Source of the DNA: an uncultured Luminiphilus sp.
GTDB lineage: Bacteria > Pseudomonadota > Gammaproteobacteria > Pseudomonadales > Halieaceae
Reading direction: 5' to 3'
Assembly: GCA_943787485.1 (NCBI GenBank)
Contig: CALSMP010000008.1
Coordinates: 1-64,000 of the forward strand
Length of the DNA stretch: 64,000 nt
The position numbers and the translations under genes were made by a program. The notes under the pieces are model-generated. The model saw only the letters and a list, made by a program, of their open reading frames with translations, did no database searches and was not told the DNA's origin. Below are positions 1-10,115 of the stretch, in pieces; within the stretch, counting starts at the first letter, position 1; each line of letters opens with the position of its first letter.

Positions 1-341
1 GATTTAGTCGCGCGCCAAGCGAGTTCACGCTAGCGCCCGTCGGCGCTATTCAGCAGTTGCTTGAGAAAACCGGATGGCAAATTGATGATGTCGATCTTTG
101 GGAAATCAACGAAGCGTTTGCCATGGTAACGATGCTCGCGATGCGGGAGTTTGATCTCCCCCATGACAGAGTTAATGTTCATGGAGGTGCGTGTGCGCAG
201 GGTCATCCCATAGGCTCTACTGGATCGCGCATCATGGTGACCCTCGCACATGCCATGGCTCGTTATGGTAAGCGTCGCGGCATCGCCGCCCTGTGCATCG
301 GGGGCGGTGAAGCTACTGCCGTCGCCATCGAGTCCCTGTAA
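1..341 (+). CDS. Acetyl-CoA acyltransferase (thiolase), C-terminal part; 5' end outside window
   Basis: Open from window edge; thiolase C-terminal motifs NEAFAMV, NVHGGACAQGHPIGSTGSRI, CIGGGEA. Confidence 0.93.
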   Translation, partial: FSRAPSEFTLAPVGAIQQLLEKTGWQIDDVDLWEINEAFAMVTMLAMREFDLPHDRVNVHGGACAQGHPIGSTGSRIMVTLAHAMARYGKRRGIAALCIGGGEATAVAIESL

Positions 342-348
342 CCAGCTC

Positions 349-1455
349 ATGGCCTTAGCAACAATTCCCGACATTATTGATGACATCCGCGCCGGTAAAA
401 TGGTGGTGCTCATGGATGATGAGGATCGCGAGAACGAAGGCGACCTTATTATTGCTGCCGAGAAGGTCACGCCGGAAATTATCAATTTTATGGCCACTGA
501 AGCCTGCGGTTTGATCTGTATGCCGATCACGCCAGAGCGGGCGCGTTTGTTGCGCATTCCTCTGATGGTTCGTGACAACCGATCACAGCACGAGACAAAC
601 TTCACGGTCTCAATCGATGCCACCGAACAGCTCGCTCCGGGCGTCAGTGCTCGACAGCGATCGCACACCATCTTAAAGGCCATTGCCGAAGACGCGGGTC
701 CCACCGACATTCGTCAGCCCGGTCACATATTCCCGCTGGTAGCAAAACCCGGCGGCGTGCTGCGACGTGCGGGTCACACTGAAGCGGGCGTTGACCTCGC
801 GAGGATGGCGGGTTGTGCACCCGCTGCAGTGATCGTGGAGATTATGAACCCCGATGGCACCATGGCGCGCAGACCAGAATTGGAGCATTTTGCCGCTCAA
901 CACGATCTAAAGATGGGCACAATCGCCGACCTTATCGAATACCGATCACTTCACGAGCATTCAATCTCGCCCATGGAGGTGCATCCAATCACTACCGAAT
1001 GGGGTGAGTTCACCTTGCACACGTTTCGTGACGACATTGACGATGTCACCCACTTCGCGCTGCAGCGAGGCGCCATCGCGTCCGACACGCCTATCCCGGT
1101 GAGAGTCCAACCCATTAGTCTACTGCGGGACGTTATCGGGAATCGGCTGCCTGATACCGAGACAGGCTGGTCTTATCGTTCGGCGATGTCGTACTTGGCC
1201 ATGCAAGATAGCGGCGTGGTAGTGCTGATAGGCCAACATCACTCCGCAGAACAAACGTTAAATGAGATCAATCACTTTCTGGGTGCCAAGACGCAGCCGG
1301 CCCAGCCCCAGAATTATCGACTGATCGGTACCGGTGCGCAGATACTCCGCCACTTAGGGGTGAGTAAGATGAACCTCCTTTCTGCGCCCATTCGCTTCAA
1401 CGCACTGTCAGGATTTAGCCTCGAAGTGTGCGAATTTATCTCGCATCCTGACTAA
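349..1455 (+). CDS. ribBX: 3,4-dihydroxy-2-butanone-4-phosphate synthase fused to a degenerate GTP cyclohydrolase II-like domain (RibBX-type)
   Basis: ATG at 349, 7 bp after thiolase stop. RibB motifs DDEDRENEGDLIIAAE and RAGHTEAGVDLARMAG. C-terminal half keeps GTGAQILRHLGVSKMNLLS but lacks the RibA zinc-binding Cys cluster. Confidence 0.9.
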   Translation: MALATIPDIIDDIRAGKMVVLMDDEDRENEGDLIIAAEKVTPEIINFMATEACGLICMPITPERARLLRIPLMVRDNRSQHETNFTVSIDATEQLAPGVSARQRSHTILKAIAEDAGPTDIRQPGHIFPLVAKPGGVLRRAGHTEAGVDLARMAGCAPAAVIVEIMNPDGTMARRPELEHFAAQHDLKMGTIADLIEYRSLHEHSISPMEVHPITTEWGEFTLHTFRDDIDDVTHFALQRGAIASDTPIPVRVQPISLLRDVIGNRLPDTETGWSYRSAMSYLAMQDSGVVVLIGQHHSAEQTLNEINHFLGAKTQPAQPQNYRLIGTGAQILRHLGVSKMNLLSAPIRFNALSGFSLEVCEFISHPD

Positions 1456-1457
1456 TT

Positions 1458-2141
1458 CTAAGCAATGAACCGCACAAGATCCTCGAGATTAGCGCGGTCG
1501 GTGATCGCGTTATTGGCCGGATCTTCCTCATCCGGATAACCAAAAGACAGGCCAAAGAGCAGTTTTTGATCCTCCGGGATGTTCAGCGCCGGCTTGATGA
1601 CATGTGCCATAAAACCCAGCGCGGTTTGTGGACACGACCCGAGACCATGGGCCGTGATGCCCAGCATGACGGTCTGAGCAAACATTCCCAAGTCGCAGGC
1701 CTCGCGCAATCCGAATTCATCTGGAAGCGTAAAAAATGCAACGGCTGGTGCATTGAAAAAACTGAAATTTCGAAGGAACCAGCTTTGTCTTTTAGCCTTC
1801 TCCTCTCTTGGGATACCCAGCGCGTCATACAGCGCGGTCGCTGAGGCATATTGACGCTCTTTATAGACCCCTTCGTATTTCCCGTCATAGGGATAATCTA
1901 AAGACATGTCTCCCGCTGCGAATCTCCGAGGCAGTTCCGCGCGAAGAGCTTCCAACGCCTGCCCGGTGGCGATGTGTACAAACCAGGGCTGGGTGTTGCA
2001 GTTGCTCGGGGCACGCAGAGCATCCGAAAATATTTTTCGAATAATGTCTTCGGGCAATGCGTCTGAGCGAAAACCCCGGATTGAGCGCCGCTCACTGGCG
2101 ATCTGGGAAAAAATATCAGCACGATTTGTCAAACCAACCAC
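1458..2141 (-). CDS. Nitroreductase family protein
   Basis: RRSIRGFRSDALPEDIIRKIFSDALRAPSNCNTQPW and GLGSCPQTALG are typical FMN nitroreductase motifs. Confidence 0.9.
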   Translation of the reverse strand: MVGLTNRADIFSQIASERRSIRGFRSDALPEDIIRKIFSDALRAPSNCNTQPWFVHIATGQALEALRAELPRRFAAGDMSLDYPYDGKYEGVYKERQYASATALYDALGIPREEKAKRQSWFLRNFSFFNAPAVAFFTLPDEFGLREACDLGMFAQTVMLGITAHGLGSCPQTALGFMAHVIKPALNIPEDQKLLFGLSFGYPDEEDPANNAITDRANLEDLVRFIA

Positions 2142-2279
2142 TCCTCAATGAATGCTCTCGGCGACAGCTCTTTTGCCGCACCCTTCCCGGGAAACTTGGG
2201 CACTGAATGCTCCCACGCACGTGTCCCAACCACGCGATATCGATCTGCTGCATTAGACGACGCGAACAGCTAGAACAGC

Positions 2280-2954
2280 TCACGAGAACTTTTTAGGAAG
2301 CAAGATAAAAAGTACAATCCCTGCGACAGCGGTAACAAGCGCAAGCACTGAAAACACCTTTAGCAACAAAGTACCAATCGTATCGCGATCATCGTAGTCC
2401 ATGATGTGTAACGACCACAGAAAATCCCACCAGCGCCAGGCGGTATTTCTAATCGCCACCACCTCGCCACTGCTTACATGTAAATAGGCGACCGTCGACG
2501 CATCTAAAGACGAGTAGACCTTCCAAAGAGGCAGCGGCCTGCCTCGGTATTCCGCAGCGAGAGGCCCAGAATCAACCCATTCGGCGGTATCGGGCGCCAA
2601 GTCGGTACGCAGTGATCCCACCGCGAGCGCTTGGTCTCGAGTAAGCGCAGGCAATGGGTCGCCTGACAGGGATAGCCACTTGATATCAGCATCGTGAGGA
2701 CGCACCTCCAGCACCCCACTCACCCGGCAAACCGAGGAATAATACGCAGACCGCTAATCTCCCCAGCTTCAAGTGTTAGGCTCGCTGGCTGAAAGTACTG
2801 GCCCTCGATCGGAATGACGCGCCCTTCCCCTCGCACGTAGTTGATATCAACAAACGCAAAAAAAAACACCGCTGGCAGTCCAAGCGAGCAACTGTAAAGC
2901 GGTGACAACTGCCAACCAGCGGTGCCAGCGCCTGAATAGTCGCTGCTTTTTCAT
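2280..2954 (-). pseudogene. PepSY-type membrane protein, reading frame interrupted twice
   Basis: ATG at 2954 gives MKKQRLFRRWHRWLAVVTALQLLAWTASGVFF, then shifts at an A9 run (2858-2866). Frame continues as AFVDINYVRGEGRVIPIEGQYFQP (ORF 2720-2908) and again as ORF 2280-2723 with a C-terminal TM segment. Confidence 0.65.
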
Positions 2955-2975
2955 GTTTTATTTTGACAGCTCATT

Positions 2976-5550
2976 GTGGAATACTTCTTCAAGATGGTCG
3001 AAAGCATACTTGGTTTCATAAGGCTGCTCCAGCCATCGCAATCAGGGAAGATTGAACAACAGGAAGGAAACGCTGACGAGGCGTCACCTAGAGGGGGTAT
3101 AGTGGCAAAGTGGTTGAGCACGCTACGCGGGCCAAAACTCCTCGAGAACGCTCATCTTCCGCTTCATACTGTCGCGCTCAATAAGATATGTGACCGTGTA
3201 TTCGTTTACGTGGGCGCACTGTTTTTTATGGTTGCCGTCATGGTGCTGGCTGCCAGCCATAACGGCGAGGGGATATCACCCCCCCCCCCCCGTTGTACTA
3301 ACCTTGCCTCTATTTGCAGTCCTCTGCCTGGCGCTGAGGGTCGTCCGCTGGCCCTGGACGCAGCAATCACGCCGAGTCATCGCACAGCTCTTGTGGTCAA
3401 TTGGCCTTCTCATCGGTGTAGCATCGGGAAATCTTGGCTCGATGTATCTCATCAACGCTCTGCCAGCCACCCTGACCGCGGTTTTAATGTTTAATTTTCG
3501 AGTAGCGGCGCTTCAACTGCTTGTCATGATCAGCATCATCATCGGCGCGCTCTCACTTCGACATCTTGGCGTATTAGATCCCATCGAGCCGCGGGGCTTT
3601 TTACTTGCGACGCGATCGGGATGGGCTCTTGGCGTCTGCTATTTACTGGTTATTGGCATCATGATGATGGACCTGCTCGCACTTTTTGTGCGCGAGGTGG
3701 TAGCGCAAAAAACACGCCTCGACCTTCTGCTTTCAGCGGTAGAGGAAGCACCTGACGCCTTCGTGGTGTGGGATGAGAACGATCAGCTGGTCATGTGCAA
3801 CGAGAAACACCGCAACATCGACTCCGCCCTAGCGCCCTATTTAGTCCCTGGTGTCACTTTCGAAGAAACGCTGCGCGCAGGGATCAAACACGGTCTGTAC
3901 CCCGAATCCCATGGTAACGAGGAAGGGTGGATCGCACAGCGCTTGGCGAGCCACCGAGAAGACCAAAGCATGCGGATTGTTCGATTCGGCACCAACCGCT
4001 GGGTGCGCGTCCAGGAGTCACGGACCTCGCTGGGCTATTTAGCCGGCTTTCGAAGTGACGTTACAGAAATAAAAAATGTCGAAGAACTCCTGAAGGCTAC
4101 GCTTAATGAGGTCAATCAGGCGATTATTACCTTCACAGAAGATGGGGAAGTCGTATCACTAAACAGCGCCGCTCTTTCCATGTTTGAGCATGATGATCAA
4201 GCCGTTATAGAGAAGATTGAGGTGTTCGTATCCGCCGATGACTTTCACCGAATAGCCACAACTGACTTTGCGCATACCCAGCCAGCGGAATCGCGCCGTA
4301 ACGGCTTTTCCTATTCACTGTCGCTGCGGAAGAGGCAGTCGGGGTGGTTCGATGCCCGCATAAAAATCATCGAACTAGAGCCAACCAACCAGCGGGTTTT
4401 CATGGCGGTTATAACCGATGTATCTCAAGAAATAGCATACCAGAATCGCATCGCCGCCTTGGGCGCAGCGGTGGAGCAGCTAAACGCCGGCGTCGCATTG
4501 TTCAACGAGCATGACTCCCTGATCTACAGCAATGACAAGCTTGAGACGCTGATTAAGCTACACGATGGCGGCGACATAACAGGAATGCACTACGCGACCT
4601 TTGCGCGACATGTTGCGAGCCACTCATCCATTACCCACCTGAGCATGGATCGCTCGTCAGTTTTTCGGGGGCTTCTTAGCTTTTTTTATGCACCCCAAAA
4701 ACCTATAGAACTTCAAACCAATGACGATAAAACGCTGCGTTTAGAGGGGCAGAAGCTGGTTGGCGCTCACTCCATATTCATCTTCTCCGATATCACTGAG
4801 ATGCAGGAACAACGCGCCCAACTCGAGCAAGCGACCAAGCTTGCGACGTTGGGCGAAATGGCCACAGGAATTGCGCATGAGATTAACCAGCCGCTCAATG
4901 CAGTTAAACTCATGGCAGAAAATATTCGGAGAGGCATGGAGATCAACAGCGGAAAAACCCAAGAGCGTGTCGCCGACAAGATGCAACAGATCATCGCTCA
5001 GATTGATCGGGCCGCGACGATCACAACCCATATGCGAAGATCCGCTAGGAACGCCACCGAGGAGGATTTATTTTCTGAGATCCCCGACATAATCGCCGGG
5101 TGCCAAACCATGCTGGCGTCCCGCATGCGCCTCGAGGACATTGAGTGTCTGGTAGAGTGCGAAGCAACGTTGCCGGAGGCGGCAATTCATCCGCTGCGTC
5201 TCGAACAGGTATTGCTCAACCTAATGAGTAATGCCGTAGATGCTATTGCCTCAACGAAGGCTGATCAGAAATGGATCAAGGTCGAAGCGCATCAACAAGA
5301 GCGTGGCATTTTATCGCTGAGCATTGAAGACTCTGCAGGCGGTATGCCTGAAAATATCAAAAAGCGAATATTTGAACCCTTTTTTACGACCAAAGAAGTC
5401 GGCAAGGGAACCGGTCTGGGGCTCTCCATCTCTTACAATATCATCAAGGATTCGGGCGGAGAGCTCACCGTCGAAAACACTCAGCATGGGGCGTGCTTTA
5501 CTATCAAGCTGCCTAGCACCCAAAAAGCACTTCGTACCCAAGCTTCCTGA
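2976..5550 (+). pseudogene. Membrane PAS-domain sensor histidine kinase, frame interrupted by a C13 tract (ORFs 2976-3494 and 3190-5550)
   Basis: HEINQPLNAVKLMAENIR (H-box), NLMSNAVDAI (N-box), GTGLGLSISYNIIKDSGG (G-box), PAS-like repeats. Upstream frame runs through VFVYVGALFFMVAVMVLAASHNGEGISPPPP; removing one C joins it to VVLTLPLFAVLCLAL. True start uncertain (2976 or a GTG near 3102). Confidence 0.8.
3279..3291 (+). repeat. Poly-C tract (13 C) at the frame break of the histidine kinase
   Basis: Direct reading: ggatatca(C13)gttgtacta. Confidence 0.95.
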
Positions 5551-5956
5551 GACGCGGCACCTCAATCGCAGGACAGCGATCAACTACCAGAGGTATACCC
5601 GCGCTTAGGACCCTTTCTTCCGCTTGTGGGTGGCGCACCTCCAATTGAGTCCAAAGCGCACCTACATCTGCCGGAAGCAACTCATCGACTAAGGCCGGCA
5701 AATGCTCGCTCGCCCTGAAGACATCGACCAAATCAATGGGCTCACCGATGTCAGCCAAACAAGAAACCACCTCTCTATCCAGTATTTTTTGACCTGCTAG
5801 CTTCGGATTGACGGGGATGGCATGGACACCCTGCTTACACCAAAATTCAAAAACTCCATAGCTCGCGCGCGTTTTAGTCGCACTAACTCCAACAACAGCA
5901 ACCGTCTTGACTGATGCAAACAAGGCGAGTAACTCGCCATCAGTTTTGATGCGCAT
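5513..5956 (-). CDS. CoA-binding domain protein (YccU-like)
   Basis: VAVVGVSATKTRASYGVFEFWCKQGVHAIPVNPKLAGQKILDREVVSCLADI: Rossmann CoA-binding fold motif. Confidence 0.85.
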   Translation of the reverse strand: MRIKTDGELLALFASVKTVAVVGVSATKTRASYGVFEFWCKQGVHAIPVNPKLAGQKILDREVVSCLADIGEPIDLVDVFRASEHLPALVDELLPADVGALWTQLEVRHPQAEERVLSAGIPLVVDRCPAIEVPRLRKLGYEVLFGC

Positions 5957-5957
5957 C

Positions 5958-6758
5958 TTACGAGTCAGACCAGGTTGGTTCTCGCTTTTCGATAAAAGCT
6001 CGACGCCCTTCCACGCCATCTTCTGTCGCAGTCAATGCGTCGCGCATAACACGGTTAGCGTGAGCAAAGGCCTCATCCAGGGGCATTTCAACCTGAGCGT
6101 AGAAAGCCACCTTGCCATCGCGAATGCTTTGGGGAGATCGCGATGCAATTTTTTCCGCAAGCGCTTGCGTCTCAGGTCGAAGATCCTCAGGCGAAACATG
6201 CCTGTTGATTAAGCCGAAATTGACCGCCTCCTCGGCAGAAAACATATCGCCGGTAAGTGCCATTTCCATCGCGTGCTTGCGCGACAGGTTGCGCCCTATG
6301 CCCACCAAAGGTGTCGTGCAAAAAGCTCCTATGTTGACACCGGGCGTGCAAAACCGCGCATCGGATGCCGCGATGGCGAGATCGCAGGCGGACACAAGCT
6401 GGCATCCAGCCGCCGTCGCGGTGCCTTGCACACAGGCAATCACCGGCTTGGGTGCCCTCACAATGCCGGTCATCATGGCGGCACAATGTGCGAGGATATT
6501 TTCAATTCGATCTACGAAGGCATCCTGCCGTTCGTCAGCTCCCTGCTCCATCTCTTTTAAATCGTGGCCCGCACTGAACACGGGTCCCTCTGCGGTAATC
6601 ACGATCACCCGGGTGCTGCTATCGATATAGGCAGACTCCAGCGCACTGGTTAAAGCCTTAATCATGGCGAGTGATAGTGGGTTTCGCTGGTCGGGCCGAT
6701 TGAGACACAGCCAGGCGACCCCGTCAGCTTGCGTTGTTGCTACCATCGATGACGACAT
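5958..6758 (-). CDS. Enoyl-CoA hydratase/isomerase family protein
   Basis: GPVFSAGHDLKEM, PKPVIACVQGTATAAGCQLVSACDLAIA. Confidence 0.92.
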   Translation of the reverse strand: MSSSMVATTQADGVAWLCLNRPDQRNPLSLAMIKALTSALESAYIDSSTRVIVITAEGPVFSAGHDLKEMEQGADERQDAFVDRIENILAHCAAMMTGIVRAPKPVIACVQGTATAAGCQLVSACDLAIAASDARFCTPGVNIGAFCTTPLVGIGRNLSRKHAMEMALTGDMFSAEEAVNFGLINRHVSPEDLRPETQALAEKIASRSPQSIRDGKVAFYAQVEMPLDEAFAHANRVMRDALTATEDGVEGRRAFIEKREPTWSDS

Positions 6759-6889
6759 AGTGCTCAATTTTTCAAGGCTCCGTGAGCGGTTCCAATAGTA
6801 TCCCGATAATAACCCGGCACAACAACCGATGTAGAAAAGTGACTTATACTGCAAACCATCACTTTTCTGCCTTCACAATCGCCACAGTC

Positions 6890-7639
6890 ATGACGAACCG
6901 CCACTACGATCCCACGCCGCCACTTCCGAGTGAGTACAGGGACGCGGGCACACGCGCTGCTCGGCCCCGCGATGCCGCCACGCTCATTGTCGTGCGATAC
7001 CGGCAAACCCCCGAAATACTTATGGGCAGGCGAGCCGCGTCACACAAGTTCATGCCCAACAAGTTCGTCTTTCCCGGCGGTCGGCTCGATGTGGCTGACC
7101 AACGCTTAAACCTCAAGGCTTCACTAGCACCCGAGGTATTGAATCGACTCAGAAAGCACACCAAAGCAACGACCACTGATCAAAAGCTAACGGGGCTTGC
7201 CCTCGCGGCAATCAGGGAAACCTTTGAGGAGACGGGCTTGGTGATTGGGAAGCCTGTCACCACCCCACTCGCCAGCAAAAACACCAGTTGGGCGCGCTAT
7301 TTTTCACACTGCGTGGTTCCCCCACTGGAGCAACTCGATTTCGTTGCGCGGGCAATCACCCCTACCTATCGGGTTCGACGCTTCGACACGCGGTTTTTTA
7401 TGACCGATGATGAGTCGATCTATAAAAATCAAGACGGTTTTGCGAAAGCGAGCGGTGAGCTTGAAGAACTCTGCTGGATTCCACTGCCGCAAACCCAGGA
7501 ACTTGATCTTCCGGGTGTTACTCGATGGGTCATCGATGAAGTCGGCCATCGGATTACCCTTGATGCTCGGGAGCGCCATCACCACTCAACACCCTTCGTC
7601 CAATTTGTGCGCGGCCATACCTTGGAAAAAACGCTGTAG
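6890..7639 (+). CDS. NUDIX hydrolase
   Basis: PGGRLDVAD and AAIRETFEETGLVIG (Nudix box-like). Confidence 0.87.
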   Translation: MTNRHYDPTPPLPSEYRDAGTRAARPRDAATLIVVRYRQTPEILMGRRAASHKFMPNKFVFPGGRLDVADQRLNLKASLAPEVLNRLRKHTKATTTDQKLTGLALAAIRETFEETGLVIGKPVTTPLASKNTSWARYFSHCVVPPLEQLDFVARAITPTYRVRRFDTRFFMTDDESIYKNQDGFAKASGELEELCWIPLPQTQELDLPGVTRWVIDEVGHRITLDARERHHHSTPFVQFVRGHTLEKTL

Positions 7640-7808
7640 GAACCTACCGGCTATCACTACAATCAAAGATTCTGCCGATCCACCAGCCCACTGGCATGAA
7701 GCACCGGAAAGCGCAGCGATCCGAGCAGCATGAGACCTAGCGCGTTTTTCTGTTACCCTCGCCACCTTCAATTTATATCGGCAGCCTCTTAACCAAGGAG
7801 CAACTAAC

Positions 7809-8675
7809 ATGAGCTTACATGGCAAAACCCTGTTCATTAGCGGCGCCAGCCGCGGTATCGGCCTCGCTATCGCTAAGCGCGCAGCACAAGATGGGGCAAA
7901 TGTGGCAATAGCCGCTAAGACAGCGGAACCGCACCCTAAACTGCCGGGAACCATCTATACCGCCGCAGATGAAATTAATGAAGCTGGGGGTAAGGCACTC
8001 CCTATTCTGTGCGATATCCGCTTCGAGGATCAGGTGCAGGCTGCCGTACAGCAAACCGTCGACGCTTTTGGCGGACTCGACATCTGCGTCAACAACGCCA
8101 GCGCGATTAGTCCAACGGGTACGCTTGACACCGAGATGAAGCGCTATGATTTGATGAACGAGATTAACACCCGCGGAACGTTTCTCGTCTCGAAAACCTG
8201 TATTCCTCATCTTAAGCAAAGCGGCAACGCGCACATTCTGAATCTGGCCCCACCGCTTGACATGGATGCCAAATGGTTTGCGCCCCACGTCGCCTACACA
8301 ATCGCCAAAATGGGCATGAGCCTCTGTACCCTGGGCATGAGCAAAGAACTGGCAGCCCATGGAATCGCTGTCAACTCGCTCTGGCCCCTGACCGCCATCG
8401 ATACGGCGGCCATTCGCAATGTGCTGGGTGATGATGAGATGGTGAAAGGCTGTCGTTTGGTATCCATCATGGCCGATGCTGCCTACACCATCCTGTGTCG
8501 TGATGCTGGCAGCTGCACCGGGAACTTCTATATCGATGAGGGAGTCCTGCGAGAAGCGGGCGTGACAGATTTTGATCAATACGCAGTCGAACCAGGAGCC
8601 ACCCTATTTCGAGACTTCTTTGTGCCGGACGATATCGCTGACGCCATGCCCACGAAAACGCTGAGCGCTTACTAG
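7809..8675 (+). CDS. Short-chain dehydrogenase/reductase (HSDL2-like)
   Basis: GASRGIGLAIAKRAAQDGANVAIAAKTAEPHPKLPGTI, VNNASAISPTGT. Confidence 0.9.
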   Translation: MSLHGKTLFISGASRGIGLAIAKRAAQDGANVAIAAKTAEPHPKLPGTIYTAADEINEAGGKALPILCDIRFEDQVQAAVQQTVDAFGGLDICVNNASAISPTGTLDTEMKRYDLMNEINTRGTFLVSKTCIPHLKQSGNAHILNLAPPLDMDAKWFAPHVAYTIAKMGMSLCTLGMSKELAAHGIAVNSLWPLTAIDTAAIRNVLGDDEMVKGCRLVSIMADAAYTILCRDAGSCTGNFYIDEGVLREAGVTDFDQYAVEPGATLFRDFFVPDDIADAMPTKTLSAY

Positions 8676-8794
8676 TCAGCCACTCGATGCTCTGCGTTCC
8701 ACATTTTTATTGAGGAACCGCCGCCGGCAGTTGTGTATCATGGCGTCTTTCATGTAGCGCCAGCTTTACGGGCTGGTATGAGCTGAGGATATAG

Positions 8795-9796
8795 ATGACC
8801 AACGCATCCCCAGATGTGGTTGTGGCTGCGCTCTACCGTTTTGCCGCCCTGCCCGACTTTGTGGCACTCAAGGACCCCCTATACCAACTCATGATTGAGC
8901 ATGAGGTGCGGGGCACGCTGTTGCTGGCAAAAGAAGGTATTAATGGCACCATCGCAGGCTCCCGCCAAGGGATTGACCGGATTTTGGATTGGCTCAAAAG
9001 CGATCCCCGGTTCGCCGACCTGGAGGCTAAAGAGTCCTACGTTGATACTCCTCCCTTTTATCGAACCAAGGTCAAGCTAAAAAAAGAAATTGTGACCATG
9101 GGGGTTGAGGGCATCGACCCCAAGGACATCGTGGGCACTTATGTCGAGCCCGCTGACTGGAATGCGCTGATTGCCGACCCCGAGGTGCTCGTGCTGGACA
9201 CGCGCAACAAATATGAGGTCGATATTGGTTCGTTCGAAAATGCTATCAACCCTGAAACAGACTCTTTTCGGGAATTACCCGCTTACGTCGAAAAGCATTT
9301 AGACCCTGTAAAACACAAGAAGGTAGCTATGTTTTGTACAGGCGGCATTCGCTGTGAGAAGTCCACCGCATTCCTCAAGCGACAGGGGTTCAATGAGGTC
9401 TATCACTTGAAGGGTGGCATCCTGAAATATTTGGAGGAGGTACCGGAAACGGAGAGCAAATGGCGCGGTGAGTGCTTCGTGTTTGACAACCGCGTCACGG
9501 TCAATCACCAATTGGAGAAGGGCCAGTACGATCAGTGCCATGCCTGCCGGCGACCGATTACCGAAGATGACAAGCAGAGTCCTCACTACAAGAAGGGTGT
9601 CAGCTGCCACCACTGCTATCAGAGTCACTCGGTGCAGCAAAGGCAGCGCTATCAAGAGCGCGAGCGCCAAATCGAGCTCGCCAAGCGCCGGGGTGAAGCG
9701 CATATGGGTCACTCCGTGGCGCAAACCATTGCCGAAAAAAAGAGCATCAAGCAGCAAGCAAAGAACTTGCAACGCACAGCTGATCAAAAACAGTGA
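8795..9796 (+). CDS. trhO: Rhodanese-related tRNA uridine hydroxylase (TrhO/YceA)
   Basis: [36 protein letters not shown]-terminal Cys-rich CHACRRP/CHHCY. Confidence 0.93.
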   Translation: MTNASPDVVVAALYRFAALPDFVALKDPLYQLMIEHEVRGTLLLAKEGINGTIAGSRQGIDRILDWLKSDPRFADLEAKESYVDTPPFYRTKVKLKKEIVTMGVEGIDPKDIVGTYVEPADWNALIADPEVLVLDTRNKYEVDIGSFENAINPETDSFRELPAYVEKHLDPVKHKKVAMFCTGGIRCEKSTAFLKRQGFNEVYHLKGGILKYLEEVPETESKWRGECFVFDNRVTVNHQLEKGQYDQCHACRRPITEDDKQSPHYKKGVSCHHCYQSHSVQQRQRYQERERQIELAKRRGEAHMGHSVAQTIAEKKSIKQQAKNLQRTADQKQ

Positions 9797-9848
9797 GCTA
9801 GGCTCGGCCGCTCTCGGCTTCTCACCCCGTTTCAACCCACAAACAAAA

Positions 9849-9875
9849 AACCCCCACGCTTACGCGAGAGGGTTG
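9849..9875 (-). terminator. Rho-independent terminator downstream of tRNA-Ala
   Basis: Minus strand CCCTCTCGC-GTAA-GCGTGGGGG-TTTTTT; hairpin with one mismatch plus U-tract. Confidence 0.6.
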
Positions 9876-9883
9876 TTTGTTTG

Positions 9884-9959
9884 GTGGAGCTAGGCGGGAT
9901 CGAACCGCCGACCTCAACACTGCCAGTGTTGCGCTCTCCCAGCTGAGCTATAGCCCCAC
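9884..9959 (-). tRNA. tRNA-Ala (anticodon GGC)
   Basis: Reverse complement GGGGCTATAGCTCAGCTGGGAGAGCGCAACACTGGCAGTGTTGAGGTCGGCGGTTCGATCCCGCCTAGCTCCACCA folds as a cloverleaf; CCA encoded. Confidence 0.97.
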
Positions 9960-10115
9960 AAGTCTTGTCTGGGACGACAAGGGATGCGCATGCTATTCAG
10001 ATCATCCCGTTCTGTCAACTTTCAGGGGCTCCGCCAGCCAACAGGTGCTTTTCCGCCGAATGAGCGTATCCTTGGATCTGTAATCTAACTACGAGCCTGC
10101 AATCAGGCGCAGGGA

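Noticed and set aside
30-710. Long antisense ORF opposite thiolase/ribBX
   Set aside because: Low-complexity Ser/Arg-rich translation, entirely antisense to well-supported coding sequence.
2720-2908. Stand-alone 62-aa protein
   Set aside because: Internal fragment of the frame-interrupted PepSY-type gene starting at 2954.
7815-8579. 254-aa antisense ORF opposite the SDR gene
   Set aside because: No recognisable motif; the plus-strand SDR is clearly the gene; shadow ORF from high GC.
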